From Serratia odorifera (GTDB taxonomy: Bacteria; Pseudomonadota; Gammaproteobacteria; Enterobacterales; Enterobacteriaceae), in assembly GCF_900635445.1 (NCBI RefSeq), contig NZ_LR134117.1, positions 4,030,001-4,094,000 on the forward strand: DNA of 64,000 bases. The letters are read 5' to 3'. Below are positions 36,855 to 46,109 of the stretch, in pieces; position 1 is the stretch's first letter; each line of letters opens with the position of its first letter. Both the position numbers and the translations under genes were made by a program. Below the pieces are notes generated by a model that searched no databases, had not been told where the DNA came from, and saw nothing but the letters and a program-made list of their open reading frames with translations.

Positions 36855-37770
36855 ACGCAGACAGCTGCGCGACGCCTTTGGCGCGTTTATGACCGGAGTC
36901 ACCGTTGTAACCTCGGTGGATAAGCACAATAAGCCGATTGGTTTTACCGCCAACTCGTTTTCATCGGTATCGCTGGATCCGGCGTTGTTGCTGGTGAGCA
37001 TCGACAAGCGTTCGGCCAATCTGGACAACTTCACGCAATGCAGCCACTTCGCCATCAATATTCTGTCGGAGCAGCAGAAAGAGACCTCCAATATTTTTGC
37101 CCAGAGAATTGACGATCGCTTTGCGCTGATTGACTGGCGCTGGAGTGACGCGGGGGTGCCGCTGATTGACCACAGTTCGGCGTGGTTTGACTGCGCGCTG
37201 CACCAGGTGGTGGACGCCGGCGATCACGCCATTTTGATCGGCAGGGTCGAACAGTTCGAATCCAATGCCACCGCCGGATTGGGCTATTACCGCGGCGCCT
37301 ACTTCACGCCATATCAGAATACCGAATCGCTGATCACCAGCCCAACGGTCGTAGTCAGTGCGTTGATTGAGTTTGATGGCCAGGCGGTGATGGTCAAGCA
37401 GGCCGACGGCGGCTACGCCTTGCCGAGTTGCGAGGTGGGGGAGCGCAGCGTCAGCGAAACGCTGGATCTGCTGATGAACCAGTTGGAGATCGGTGCCAAC
37501 CCCGGCTTTGTCTATTCCATCTATGACGATCGTCTACGGCACAAACAGCATATCGTGTTCCTGTGTGCCTTGCCGACCGAGTCCGGCAGCATGACGCTCG
37601 CTATGCGCCACGCCGAATGGTTCAAGCTCGACCGCCTGGCGGCAATGCCGATTAAAGACACCGCGTTGCAATCGATGATGAACCGTTTTGTGCGTGAAAA
37701 CGCAGTGGGTAATTACAGCATTTATTACGGCGATGAGAACCAAGGCGCCATCAAACAATTTGCCAGCTAA
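36841..37770 (+). CDS. tgnA: Flavin reductase with Nudix-like C-terminal domain, probable TgnA-like reductase
   Basis: A 309-residue protein in two parts. Residues 1-165 are a flavin reductase domain (FGAFMTGVTVVTS, GFTANSFSSVSLDPALLLVS, GYYRGAYFTPY), supplying reduced flavin. Residues about 175-309 resemble a Nudix fold (VVVSALIEFDGQAVMVKQ, ALPSCEVGERSVSETLDLLM) but the Nudix box lacks the usual R-E-x-x-E-E, so it is probably a binding rather than a hydrolase module. The next gene is a luciferase-type monooxygenase, giving a two-component system as in TgnA/TgnB. The start overlaps the hydrolase end by 14 bases. Confidence 0.62.
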   Translation: MDADKRRQLRDAFGAFMTGVTVVTSVDKHNKPIGFTANSFSSVSLDPALLLVSIDKRSANLDNFTQCSHFAINILSEQQKETSNIFAQRIDDRFALIDWRWSDAGVPLIDHSSAWFDCALHQVVDAGDHAILIGRVEQFESNATAGLGYYRGAYFTPYQNTESLITSPTVVVSALIEFDGQAVMVKQADGGYALPSCEVGERSVSETLDLLMNQLEIGANPGFVYSIYDDRLRHKQHIVFLCALPTESGSMTLAMRHAEWFKLDRLAAMPIKDTALQSMMNRFVRENAVGNYSIYYGDENQGAIKQFAS

Positions 37771-37789
37771 CCGTAATCGGGAGTGAGTG

Positions 37790-38827
37790 ATGAAACTGTC
37801 TTTATTCGTTCATATGGAAAGGACGTTACCCGAAGAATCCCAGCAAAAACTTTATGAGGAGATGCTGCAACTGTGTGAAATTGCCGACCGCGGAGGCATG
37901 CATGCCATCTGGACCGGTGAGCACCACGGCATGAATTTTACCATTGCGCCCAATCCTTTCATCAACCTGGTGGATATCGCCCACCGAACCTCGCGAGTGC
38001 GGCTGGGCACCGGCACCATCATCGCGCCGTTCAATCACCCGATCCGTCTGGCCGGCGAAGCGGCGATGACCGACATCATCACCGACGGTCGTTTGGAGCT
38101 GGGTATTGCCCGCGGAGCCTATTCCTACGAGTATGAGCGCCTGATGCCGGGGCTGACCGCCTGGGATGCCGGCCAGCGCATGCGCGAACTGATCCCGGCG
38201 GTCAAGCAACTGTGGCAGGGCGATTATGCCCATCAGGGCGAGTACTGGTCGTTCCCGTCAACCACCTCGTCGCCATTGCCAAAACAGCAGCCGCACCCGC
38301 CAATCTGGGTGGCGGCGCGTGACCCAAATAGCCACGAATTTGCGGTTAAAAACGGCTGTAACGTCCAGGTGACGCCGCTGCATCAGGGAGAAGAAGAGAT
38401 CGTGCGGCTGGTCACCTGTTTCAAAGAAACCTGCCAACGTATCAAACCGGAGCAGCCGCTGAAAATCATGCTGTTGCAGCACGGTTATGTTGCCGAGGAC
38501 GAGGCCGACGCCCAGCAGGCCGCTGTGGAGTTCAACCGCTTCTACAATTATTTCGGCGCCTGGTTCAAGAATGAGCGCCCGGTTTCGCAGGGCATGCTGC
38601 AACCGCTGAGTGATGAAGAGATAGCCGCCAATAGCTACTATTCGCCACAGGCGATGCGCCAGAACCTGGCGATCGGCACCGCCAATGAAGTGATCGCCCG
38701 ACTGAAGAAATACCAGGATCTGGGCTACGAAGAGTTTGCCCTGTGGATTGACAGCGGCATGAGCTTCGAGCGCAAGAAAGCCTCGCTTGAGCGCTTCATC
38801 AACGGCGTGATGCCTGAGTTTCACTAG
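37790..38827 (+). CDS. tgnB: LLM-class flavin-dependent monooxygenase, probable TgnB-like oxygenase
   Basis: A 345-residue luciferase-like monooxygenase. The family barrel start MKLSLFVHMER, AIWTGEHHGMNF, VRLGTGTIIAPFNHPIRLA and DGRLELGIARGAYSYEY are visible. The ATG at 37790 has GGGAG upstream; an in-frame GTG one codon earlier is less likely. With the reductase before it, it should use reduced flavin and O2. In the tgn pathway this enzyme opens the pyridinium ring of N-methylnicotinate. RutA-like pyrimidine or pyridine oxygenases are the main alternatives, but no rutB/rutC-type genes are nearby. Confidence 0.65.
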   Translation: MKLSLFVHMERTLPEESQQKLYEEMLQLCEIADRGGMHAIWTGEHHGMNFTIAPNPFINLVDIAHRTSRVRLGTGTIIAPFNHPIRLAGEAAMTDIITDGRLELGIARGAYSYEYERLMPGLTAWDAGQRMRELIPAVKQLWQGDYAHQGEYWSFPSTTSSPLPKQQPHPPIWVAARDPNSHEFAVKNGCNVQVTPLHQGEEEIVRLVTCFKETCQRIKPEQPLKIMLLQHGYVAEDEADAQQAAVEFNRFYNYFGAWFKNERPVSQGMLQPLSDEEIAANSYYSPQAMRQNLAIGTANEVIARLKKYQDLGYEEFALWIDSGMSFERKKASLERFINGVMPEFH

Positions 38828-38836
38828 GGGGACGGC

Positions 38837-40303
38837 ATGGAATTTTTCAAACTCTACATCAACGGTCAGTTTGACGCCGGGGCGGCACGCTTTCCCTCGC
38901 TCAACCCGGCGACCAACACGCCGTGGGCCGAGGTTGCGGAAGCGCGCAGCGCCGAGGTAAACCGCGCGGTGGAGGCTGCTCATCAGGCTTTCCACAGTGA
39001 GCGCTGGCGCAACATGACCGCCAGCGCACGTGGCAAACTCTTGCTGCGGCTGGCGGATCTGCTGGAACAGCATGCGCCGGAGCTGGCGCGGCTTGAAACC
39101 CTGGACACCGGCAAGATCATCCGCGAAACGCAGGCGCAGATTGCCTACGTCGCCGAGTATTACCGCTATTACGCCGGCATTGCCGATAAAATGTCCGGTA
39201 GCGTGTTGGCCATCGACAAAGCGGATATGGAAACCTGGGTGCGTCGCGAGCCGATTGGCGTCGTTGCCGCCATCATTCCCTGGAATAGCCAGCTGTTTCT
39301 GTCGGCGGTAAAAATTGGTCCGGCGATTGCGGCGGGCTGTACGCTGGTGGTTAAAGCCTCTGAATCCGCGCCGGCGCCGATGCTGGCCTTTGCGCAACTG
39401 ATCGACCAGGCCGGTTTTCCACCCGGCGTGTGCAATATCATCACCGGCTTTGCCGAACAATGCGGCTCGGTGCTGACCGCGCACCCGTTGGTCGATCATA
39501 TCGCCTTTACCGGCGGCGCCGACACCGCCAGGCACATTGTTCGTAGCAGCGCCGACAACCTGGCCAGCACCTCGCTGGAACTGGGAGGCAAATCGCCGTT
39601 TATGGTATTTGAAGATGCCGATCTGGACAGCGCAGCCAATGCGCAGGTGGCGGCGATCTTCTCCGCCTCCGGGCAGAGCTGCGTCGCCGGATCGCGCTTG
39701 CTGGTAGCGGAAAGCATTAAATCGGCGTTCTTGGCCAAGCTGACCGAAAAGGCACGCAGTATCGTTATTGGCGCGCCGCAGCAGCCGGAAACGCAGTTTG
39801 GCCCCTTGTGTACGCTACAGCAAAAAACGCGCATTCATGCCATCGTCAGCCGTTCGCTAACGCAGGGGGTAGAATTGGTGACCGGGCATCATGAAGTCGA
39901 CCTGCCGGGGTTTTACTACCCGCCAACCATCATCGATTGCAGCCGAAATCCGCAAGCAGACTGCGTGACACAAGAGTTGTTCGGCCCGGTGTTGTCGGTA
40001 CTCAGCTTTAAGGATGAGGCCGATGCGCTGCGCCTGGCCAATGCAACGGCGTACGGGCTGGCCGCAGGCATCTTTACCCGCAACCTGACGCGCGCCCACC
40101 GCGTCACACGCCGATTGCGTGCCGGCGTGGTGTGGCTCAACACCTACCGCGCGGTATCACCGCTGGCGCCGTTCGGCGGTTACGGCCAATCCGGCTTTGG
40201 TCGGGAAGGCGGATTCGATGCGGCGTTGGAGTACACCACCAGCAAAACGGTGTGGCTGCGCACCAGTGATGATCCTATCGACGATCCTTTCATCATGCGC
40301 TAA
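38837..40303 (+). CDS. tgnC: Aldehyde dehydrogenase, probable TgnC-like
   Basis: A 488-residue NAD(P)-dependent aldehyde dehydrogenase. IIPWNSQLFLS is the cofactor-binding loop, FTGGADTARHIV the glycine turn, LELGGKSPF holds the general-base glutamate and SGQSCVAGSRL the nucleophile cysteine. Length and motifs are complete. It starts 9 bases after the monooxygenase stop and is the last enzyme gene of the operon. In the trigonelline pathway TgnC oxidises the hydroxylactone product of ring opening. The assignment is by position; the family has broad specificity. Confidence 0.65.
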   Translation: MEFFKLYINGQFDAGAARFPSLNPATNTPWAEVAEARSAEVNRAVEAAHQAFHSERWRNMTASARGKLLLRLADLLEQHAPELARLETLDTGKIIRETQAQIAYVAEYYRYYAGIADKMSGSVLAIDKADMETWVRREPIGVVAAIIPWNSQLFLSAVKIGPAIAAGCTLVVKASESAPAPMLAFAQLIDQAGFPPGVCNIITGFAEQCGSVLTAHPLVDHIAFTGGADTARHIVRSSADNLASTSLELGGKSPFMVFEDADLDSAANAQVAAIFSASGQSCVAGSRLLVAESIKSAFLAKLTEKARSIVIGAPQQPETQFGPLCTLQQKTRIHAIVSRSLTQGVELVTGHHEVDLPGFYYPPTIIDCSRNPQADCVTQELFGPVLSVLSFKDEADALRLANATAYGLAAGIFTRNLTRAHRVTRRLRAGVVWLNTYRAVSPLAPFGGYGQSGFGREGGFDAALEYTTSKTVWLRTSDDPIDDPFIMR

Positions 40304-40328
40304 CCGCTGGCCGTGACGGGCAGTCAAA

Positions 40329-40346
40329 TGCCCGCCATGGCGGGCA
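40329..40346. terminator. Palindromic hairpin after the aldehyde dehydrogenase
   Basis: TGCCCGCCATGGCGGGCA is a perfect 18-base palindrome lying 26 bases after the stop. There is no T-run, so it may be a weak terminator or an mRNA-stabilising stem between the operon enzymes and the permease. Confidence 0.45.
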
Positions 40347-40504
40347 ATAATCCGCTGTGACACCTGCTCGCGCCGGCGTCAGGAGATACACATTCGGCTA
40401 ATCAGGCTCTGATAACACGCGCTGTTGTCCGGTTAACTGCGCATTTTTTCCAGCCACAACCCTACAACCGTTAAAAATAATAATTCACTCCACGCGGAGG
40501 ATAT

Positions 40505-41920
40505 ATGCATTCTCAGCCAGACCAGACAACGCTTATTGAAGATAAATCAATTGACTATGTGCCCGCCAACGAACGCCACGGCCACGCCCGCAGTCTGTTT
40601 ACCCTGTGGTTTTGCACCAACATCGCGCCGCTGGCGGTGGTGACCGGCGCGATTGCCACTCACACTTTCCATCTGAACGTGCTTTCAGCACTGACGGCCA
40701 TTATTGCCGGCCATCTGTTTGGGGGGATTTTTCTAGCGCTCACCTCTGCCCAGGGACCACAGGTCGGCATCCCGCAGATGGTACAAAGCCGCGCACAGTT
40801 CGGCCGCTACGGTTCGCTGCTGGTCATTGTTTTCACCACGGTGATTTATCTCGGCTTTTTCATTTCGAACATCACGCTGTCGGGCAAGGTGATCAACAAC
40901 GTGATCCCGGCGCTGGAGATCCGTAGCGCAACCATTATCGGCGCGATAGTCGCGACGCTGATTGGCGTGATCGGCTATAACTTCATTCACAAGATCAACA
41001 AGGTTGGCGCCTGGATCATGGGCAGTGCCTTGCTGCTCGGACTGTGGCTGATGCTGACGCAACCGTTGCCGGCCGACTTCTGGCAGCGGGGCAGTTTTAG
41101 CCTCACCGGCTGGTTCGCCACCTTTTGCATTTGCGCCGTGTGGCAGGTGAGCTTCTCGCCGTATACCTCGGACTACTCGCGTTATCTGCCCAAAAGCGTG
41201 GGTATTTTTCAACCCTTTATCTACACCTATCTGGGGGCTTGCTGCGGCACCATTCTGGCATTCGTCTTCGGCATGGTGGCCGTCAATCTGGTGGGGGGGA
41301 CTGACGATGCCATGGTGGCGGTACGCCAGGCCACCGGCTGGTTAGGGCCGATTTTGATGGTATTGTTTCTGGTCAATATCATCTGTCACAACTCGATGAA
41401 TCTGTATGGCGCGGTGCTGTCATTGATCACCTCGGTACAGACCTTTATGCCGCAATGGTTGCCCAATGCGCGCATCCGCATTCTGTTTTCACTGCTGGTG
41501 CTGGTGAGCTCGGTACTGGTAGCGCTGGTGGCCTCGGCCAATTTTGTCCAGGTGTTCCTCAACCTGATTTTTGCCCTGATTTCGGTGCTGATTCCCTGGT
41601 GCATGATCAACCTGATCGACTTCTACCTGATTAACCGGCAACGCTATGATACCGAATCGATTTTTAGCGCCGACGGCGGCCGTTACGGCCTGATCAACCG
41701 CCGGGCTCTGCTGGTTTACTTTGGCGGCATCGTGGTGCAATTGCCGTTTGTCGATAACGCCTTTTTTGCCGGTCCGTATGCCAATCTGCTGCCGGGCACC
41801 GATATCTCCTGGGTAATCAGCCTGGTAGTTACCGCTATCGCCTATCCGCTGCTGTATCGCAAACCGCCTGCATGGACGGCAAAGGGCATGCGAGTAAACG
41901 CCAACGGCATCGATCGCTAA
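40505..41920 (+). CDS. NCS1 family nucleobase/vitamin-type permease
   Basis: A 471-residue inner-membrane protein with about 12 helices of the NCS1 (cytosine/purines/allantoin/hydantoin) family. Signature strips are NERHGHARSLFTLWFCTNIA and GPQVGIPQMVQSRAQFGRYG at the N-terminus, SPYTSDYSRYLPKSVG in the middle and PWCMINLIDFYLINRQRYD near the end. It follows the tgn-like enzymes by about 200 bases with its own GGAGG. The likely role is uptake of the N-heterocyclic substrate, such as trigonelline or a related base. NCS1 proteins are proton or sodium symporters. Confidence 0.88.
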   Translation: MHSQPDQTTLIEDKSIDYVPANERHGHARSLFTLWFCTNIAPLAVVTGAIATHTFHLNVLSALTAIIAGHLFGGIFLALTSAQGPQVGIPQMVQSRAQFGRYGSLLVIVFTTVIYLGFFISNITLSGKVINNVIPALEIRSATIIGAIVATLIGVIGYNFIHKINKVGAWIMGSALLLGLWLMLTQPLPADFWQRGSFSLTGWFATFCICAVWQVSFSPYTSDYSRYLPKSVGIFQPFIYTYLGACCGTILAFVFGMVAVNLVGGTDDAMVAVRQATGWLGPILMVLFLVNIICHNSMNLYGAVLSLITSVQTFMPQWLPNARIRILFSLLVLVSSVLVALVASANFVQVFLNLIFALISVLIPWCMINLIDFYLINRQRYDTESIFSADGGRYGLINRRALLVYFGGIVVQLPFVDNAFFAGPYANLLPGTDISWVISLVVTAIAYPLLYRKPPAWTAKGMRVNANGIDR

Positions 41921-41928
41921 ACGGCAGG

Positions 41929-41950
41929 CCAGCCCGCATCGTCGGGCTGG
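41929..41950 (+). terminator. Hairpin terminator after the NCS1 permease
   Basis: CCAGCCCG/CGGGCTGG stem with a 6-base loop, nine bases after the stop. The T-run is weak (TGGTT). Confidence 0.55.
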
Positions 41951-42280
41951 TGGTTAAATCAAGGGGGTGCCTCTGCACGGCAGATCCGATAATAGCTGCG
42001 CCATAGAACCTTAACCCATTGAAATAAAAGCGCTACAAAGCTGGCGTTAGTCGGGGTTTTATTCTAGATTTAAATCCCCTTTGGCAGTAACAGCTGGTTG
42101 AGCCTTGAGGTTAAGGGTCGCACATCCGCACTTGCTATCATCAATTGGCAACGGCTCTCTATTCCTGACGTTCACCTTTGGCTGCACGGTACAGACTCTT
42201 TTGCTTATGCCGGGGTTAACGCATCAATTTATCTTGAAAGGAGCAGTCGTGTTAAGCAAGTTGGGCCTGGAGACGCTGTT
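41951..42280 (+). other. Region upstream of the squalene/phytoene synthase
   Basis: About 330 bases, lower in GC than the flanks. The synthase frame extends to 42098 but that extension does not resemble the family. An 11-codon GTG-started ORF with a strong ribosome site (AAAGGAG) runs from 42249 to 42284 and overlaps the synthase start as ATGA, possibly a translational coupler. Confidence 0.45.
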
Positions 42281-43372
42281 ATGAAACGTGCTTTGTTAGC
42301 AAGATACGCCACACTTTTCGCGTCCCCCTCATCCGAACCGATGGCATTTCAGAATGGCATGTTACCGCTAGTGTCGCGAACCTTTGCGCTGACCATTCCT
42401 CAACTGCCGTCCGAATTACAACCTGTTGTCATCAATGCCTATTTATTATGCCGAATGGCCGATACCATCGAAGATGAACCCACCATTTCTGCTGAAGATA
42501 ACCACAACATCGGGCTGGCGTTTTTAGATGTAGTGCAAGGGAAAACGCCAATACAGCCTTTCGCAGACAACACCTTTCAGCGGCTATCTGAGGCCACGCC
42601 AGACGCCGAGAGAAAATTGTTCCTTCATTTTCCAAAAATTCTGCATATCACTGGCAAGTTCAACCAACCTCAACAGGATGCCGTTTTTCGCTGCATCAAG
42701 ATTATGCTGGCTGGCATGGCACAGTATCACGCCATTGCCCGGGCGGACGGTTTGCCGTCACTGGTATCACTACAGCACTATTGCTACTGCGCGGCAGGCG
42801 TCGTCGGCGAAATGCTCACCGATTTATTCCTTGAATATGAGCCAGCTATAGCCTGCGATCGTCACACCCTGTACGCCCAGTCACGTTCGTTTGGTCAAGG
42901 GCTACAATTGACCAATATTCTTAAAGATCTGTGGGAAGACCATAACCGCGGGATTTGTTGGCTGCCAAAAGACGTTCTTGCTCGACATGGCGTTGATCGC
43001 AGCTCACTGAGTCGAGATCAAAATGATCCTGTATTGGCAGCCGTTATTAATGAGTTGATAGACTTGGCACACGCTTCTTTACTCGACGGGCTTGACTACG
43101 CACTCTCATTCACTGGCCCTAAACTGCGAGGCATCCGCCGTTTTTGCCTGTGGACCATTGGCCTTGCGCTACTGACATTGCGCAATATACGTTCTAGTCC
43201 CGGTTTTTCCAGCGCCAGCGAGATAAAAACATCGCACACGGCGGTGGCTGGGTTAATCACTTTAGAATGTATGCTGGGCGGGAATGACGCTCTTGTTCGA
43301 CGCCTGTTTTCTTCATTTCCGGCTGCGCCAGCCGCAAGCGCTGTCGCCAAGCGCCGCAATCACGGCGGATGA
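42281..43372 (+). CDS. Squalene/phytoene synthase family protein
   Basis: A 363-residue trans-isoprenyl diphosphate synthase that joins two prenyl diphosphates head to head. Both aspartate-rich motifs are present: LLCRMADTIEDEP near residue 60 and LTNILKDLWEDHNRGICW near residue 215, with YCYCAAGVVGEMLTDLF between them. SRTFALTIPQLP at the N-terminus is the start of the family fold. Length and the motifs point to squalene synthase more than phytoene synthase. The ATG at 42281 (MKRALLARY) has GGAGA upstream. No cyclase, desaturase or other isoprenoid gene is in the window. Lower GC than neighbours suggests transfer. The product is not predictable. Confidence 0.82.
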   Translation: MKRALLARYATLFASPSSEPMAFQNGMLPLVSRTFALTIPQLPSELQPVVINAYLLCRMADTIEDEPTISAEDNHNIGLAFLDVVQGKTPIQPFADNTFQRLSEATPDAERKLFLHFPKILHITGKFNQPQQDAVFRCIKIMLAGMAQYHAIARADGLPSLVSLQHYCYCAAGVVGEMLTDLFLEYEPAIACDRHTLYAQSRSFGQGLQLTNILKDLWEDHNRGICWLPKDVLARHGVDRSSLSRDQNDPVLAAVINELIDLAHASLLDGLDYALSFTGPKLRGIRRFCLWTIGLALLTLRNIRSSPGFSSASEIKTSHTAVAGLITLECMLGGNDALVRRLFSSFPAAPAASAVAKRRNHGG

Positions 43373-43441
43373 CGGCGACGTCTGGCGGGACACACTGCTG
43401 CGCCGCATACCCAGGCCACGCTATCCCTCTGGGGCCGTGTA

Positions 43442-44889
43442 CTACGCCCGGTTTTGCCGTTGGGCGCCGATTCTGCGCAAACGGCTGACGCTGAATGCGC
43501 CCGCCAACAGCGTAGTGGCCACCGCCAGCCACAGGCTCAAACGTACCGCCTGGGCTTCAACCGCGACGATTCCCATGCCCGTGGCGCCTGAATGAGCGGC
43601 AACCGACAGCATCACCCCCACCAACGCCGCACCAAGGCACTGGCCGAAAGTGCGCACAATCGCCAGCACGCCGGAAGCATAACCGCTGTTTTCCCGCGAC
43701 GCGTTTGACAACATTTCGCGATTATTGGGGCTTTGAAAGCAGCCAAAACCGATGCCGCACACCAGGCTGCGCATGCCGATATCCCACGCAGAGGCCGCTT
43801 CGGGCAACCACGCCAACAGACTCAGACCGACGGCAAACACGCCCAAACCCAGAGTGGAAATCATCGCTGGCGAATGGCGGTCGGCCAGGCGACCGGCGTG
43901 AGGCGCGGCCAGCATGATACCCAACGGCCAGGGGGTGAACAGCAGTGCCGAAAACAGCGCGCTATAGCCGTAAACCTGCTGAAATAAAAACGGCAGGGCC
44001 ACGAAGGTAATACCCTGGCTGACAAACGACGCCAACGAGGTTAATGCGGCTAATGAAAAGCGTGTCGAGGCGAATATCGTCAGTGGCAACAGCGGCTTGG
44101 GCGCCCGGCGCTGACGGCGGATAAAGGCCACCCCCGGCTATCGACGCAACCAATGCGTAAGCCAGCGCGGAAAGCAGCGAATTGGCGCTAAACGCTGCTG
44201 CATCAGAAAAGCTGTTGGCCAACATGATCAACGCCCCCAGGCTCGCGGCGGACAGCAGCGCGCCGGCCACGTCAAACGGCTCTCGCGAGGTCGCGGTACC
44301 GGGGATGGCGCGCCAGGCCAGCGTCAGAGCCGCCATCCCCAGTGGAAGATTGAGGGCGAACAGCCACTGCCAGCTCAGGGCCGACAGCAGGGTACCACCG
44401 ACAATCGGTGCAATGGCGGTAATGCTGGCGATCAGCAGCGCGTTGATGCCCAATATGCGCCCCAGCAGGCGGTTGGGGAAAATCGAGCGCAGGATCGCCG
44501 GCGCAATGCTCAAGGTGGCGGCACCGCCAACGCCTTGCAACAGACGCATCGCAATCAGCATCTCCAACGAACTCGACAGGGCGCAGCCCAAAGACGCGAG
44601 GGTGAACACGCCAAGACCAAACAGAAACAGGCTGCGAAAACCGATCCGGCTGGCGAGCGCGGCAAAGATTGCCAGCGTCATGGCAGCCGACAGCAAATAA
44701 CCGTTGGCCACCCACACCGTAGCGGCGGCAGAAACGCCCAGCGCCTGGGCCATTTGCGGGCAACGCGATATTAACCATGGTGCCGTCAAAAACCACCATG
44801 GTGGTGGTGGTCATGACCGCTAGCATTGCCAGGCCACGTTCGCGCCCCGGCAGTCCTTCATCGTTTGGCTGGTTGGAGAAGAGCTCCAT
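43442..44889 (-). pseudogene. MFS transporter, DHA2 (14-helix) family, two frameshifts
   Basis: A drug/solute exporter of about 480 residues and 14 helices. It starts MELFSNQPNDEGLPGRER at ATG 44887-44889. After VVFDGTMVNIALP, the D-x-x-x-x-N-I-A-L-P motif of DHA2 proteins, a CCC near 44759 shifts the frame; with two C it reads LPQMAQALGVSAAATVW. MRLLQGVGGAATLS and the following helices are intact until a GGGGG near 44135; with four G it reads GVAFIRRQRRAPKPLLPL. The C-terminal half (GFGCFQSPNNREML) is intact. It is divergent from a LysR regulator, a usual pair. Both lesions are +1 in homopolymers. Confidence 0.82.
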
Positions 44890-45022
44890 CAGCAGCACTC
44901 CGTGGTAGTGATAGTTGGTAGTGCCAAGATAACCCTGTAGGATAAGAGGCGGAAGGCGCAGCATTTGCAGTTATAACCTGCACCAAACGCCTTATCTTGC
45001 CACCCACCACGAGCGTCCACCG

Positions 45023-45931
45023 ATGGCTGAACCCGATCTTAATTTGCTGATTGCGCTAAATGCGTTGCTGGCTGAAGGCAGCGTAGCCAGAGCGGCGCAG
45101 CGTCTTGGCCTGAGCGCTTCGGCGATGAGTCGAACCTTGGCTCGCCTGCGCAGCGTTACCGGCGATCCGTTACTGGTACGGGCTGGGCGCAATATGGTGC
45201 TGACGCCGCACGCCGAACAGATCCGCGACCGTACGCAACATGCCGCCGGCGAGGCGTTGGCACTGCTGCGACCGGCCAGCTCGGCGCTGGATCTGGCGCA
45301 ACTGGATCGCACCTTCGTCATTCGCGCCAATGACGGCTTTGTCGAGACGCTTGGCCCTGCGTTGATTGCCGCAGCGGCCAAGGCGGCGCCGCGGGTGCGG
45401 CTGCGCTTTGCGCCTAAACCGCAAAAAACCGCGCGCTACCTGCGCGAGGGGCTGGTGGACCTGGAAATTGGCGTGCTGGGGAATATGGGGCCGGAAATCC
45501 GCATCCAGCGGCTGTTCGACGATCGTTTTGTTGCCGTGGTCAGAAGCGGGCACCCGTTGACGGTGGCTGCAACCCTCAGCGCCAGAGACTACGCCGCATG
45601 CGACCATGTGGTCGCCTCGCGACGAGGCCAGCCTTATGGGCCGGTCGACGAGGCATTGGCTGAACAGGGGCTGACGCGCAACATTGCCGCCGTAGTGCCG
45701 AGCTTCCCGGCGGCGCTGGCGGTGGCACAGGCCTCCGATCTGGTGGCGCTGGTGCCGGCGTCCTATTTGCGCAACGCAGAGCCAGGCATGGCGCTGCTAC
45801 AGGCGTTTGAACTGCCGGTAAAAACTCACGGCATAACCGTGTCGCAAATGTGGCACCCGCGTATGGAGATGGAACCTGCCCACCGCTGGCTGCGACAGTT
45901 GGTATTACACACCTGCAGCCGCCGATGTTGA
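45023..45931 (+). CDS. LysR family transcriptional regulator
   Basis: A 302-residue regulator of the NodD/NahR-like branch. The helix-turn-helix is at residues 7-60 (LNLLIALNALLAEGSVARAA, LSASAMSRTLARLRSVTGDP, LLVRAGRNMVLTPHA). The effector domain follows (IRANDGFVETLGPALI, REGLVDLEIGVLG). No frameshift is present. It is divergent from the MFS exporter gene with about 130 bp between and probably controls it. Confidence 0.9.
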   Translation: MAEPDLNLLIALNALLAEGSVARAAQRLGLSASAMSRTLARLRSVTGDPLLVRAGRNMVLTPHAEQIRDRTQHAAGEALALLRPASSALDLAQLDRTFVIRANDGFVETLGPALIAAAAKAAPRVRLRFAPKPQKTARYLREGLVDLEIGVLGNMGPEIRIQRLFDDRFVAVVRSGHPLTVAATLSARDYAACDHVVASRRGQPYGPVDEALAEQGLTRNIAAVVPSFPAALAVAQASDLVALVPASYLRNAEPGMALLQAFELPVKTHGITVSQMWHPRMEMEPAHRWLRQLVLHTCSRRC

Positions 45932-46051
45932 CGATGACGCCACGGTCGACTTTGCGGTTCATGTGGAAGTGGTCGACGCGGAGCCCGTTCGATATCAATG
46001 CCAATCATTTCACCCTGTAACCACGCTGATACCCGTCTAGCTACGCTGAAA

Positions 46052-46086
46052 AAAAAACCACCCGTCAGTTGAACGGGTGGTTTTTT
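46052..46086. terminator. Bidirectional rho-independent terminator
   Basis: AACCACCCGT and ACGGGTGGTT form a GC stem with a 7-base loop, flanked by A-run and T-run. It serves the ddc transcript (minus) and could stop the LysR transcript (plus). Confidence 0.88.
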
Positions 46087-46109
46087 CGTGATGCGGAACA
46101 ACGGGCAGA

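Noticed and set aside
38258..39535. Long minus-strand frame (about 425 codons) opposite the LLM oxygenase and aldehyde dehydrogenase
   Set aside because: Antisense shadow; no ribosome site and no recognisable domain.
42098..42280. Upstream in-frame extension of the squalene/phytoene synthase
   Set aside because: The translation does not look like the family N-terminus, while ATG 42281 has a good ribosome site and begins the conserved fold.
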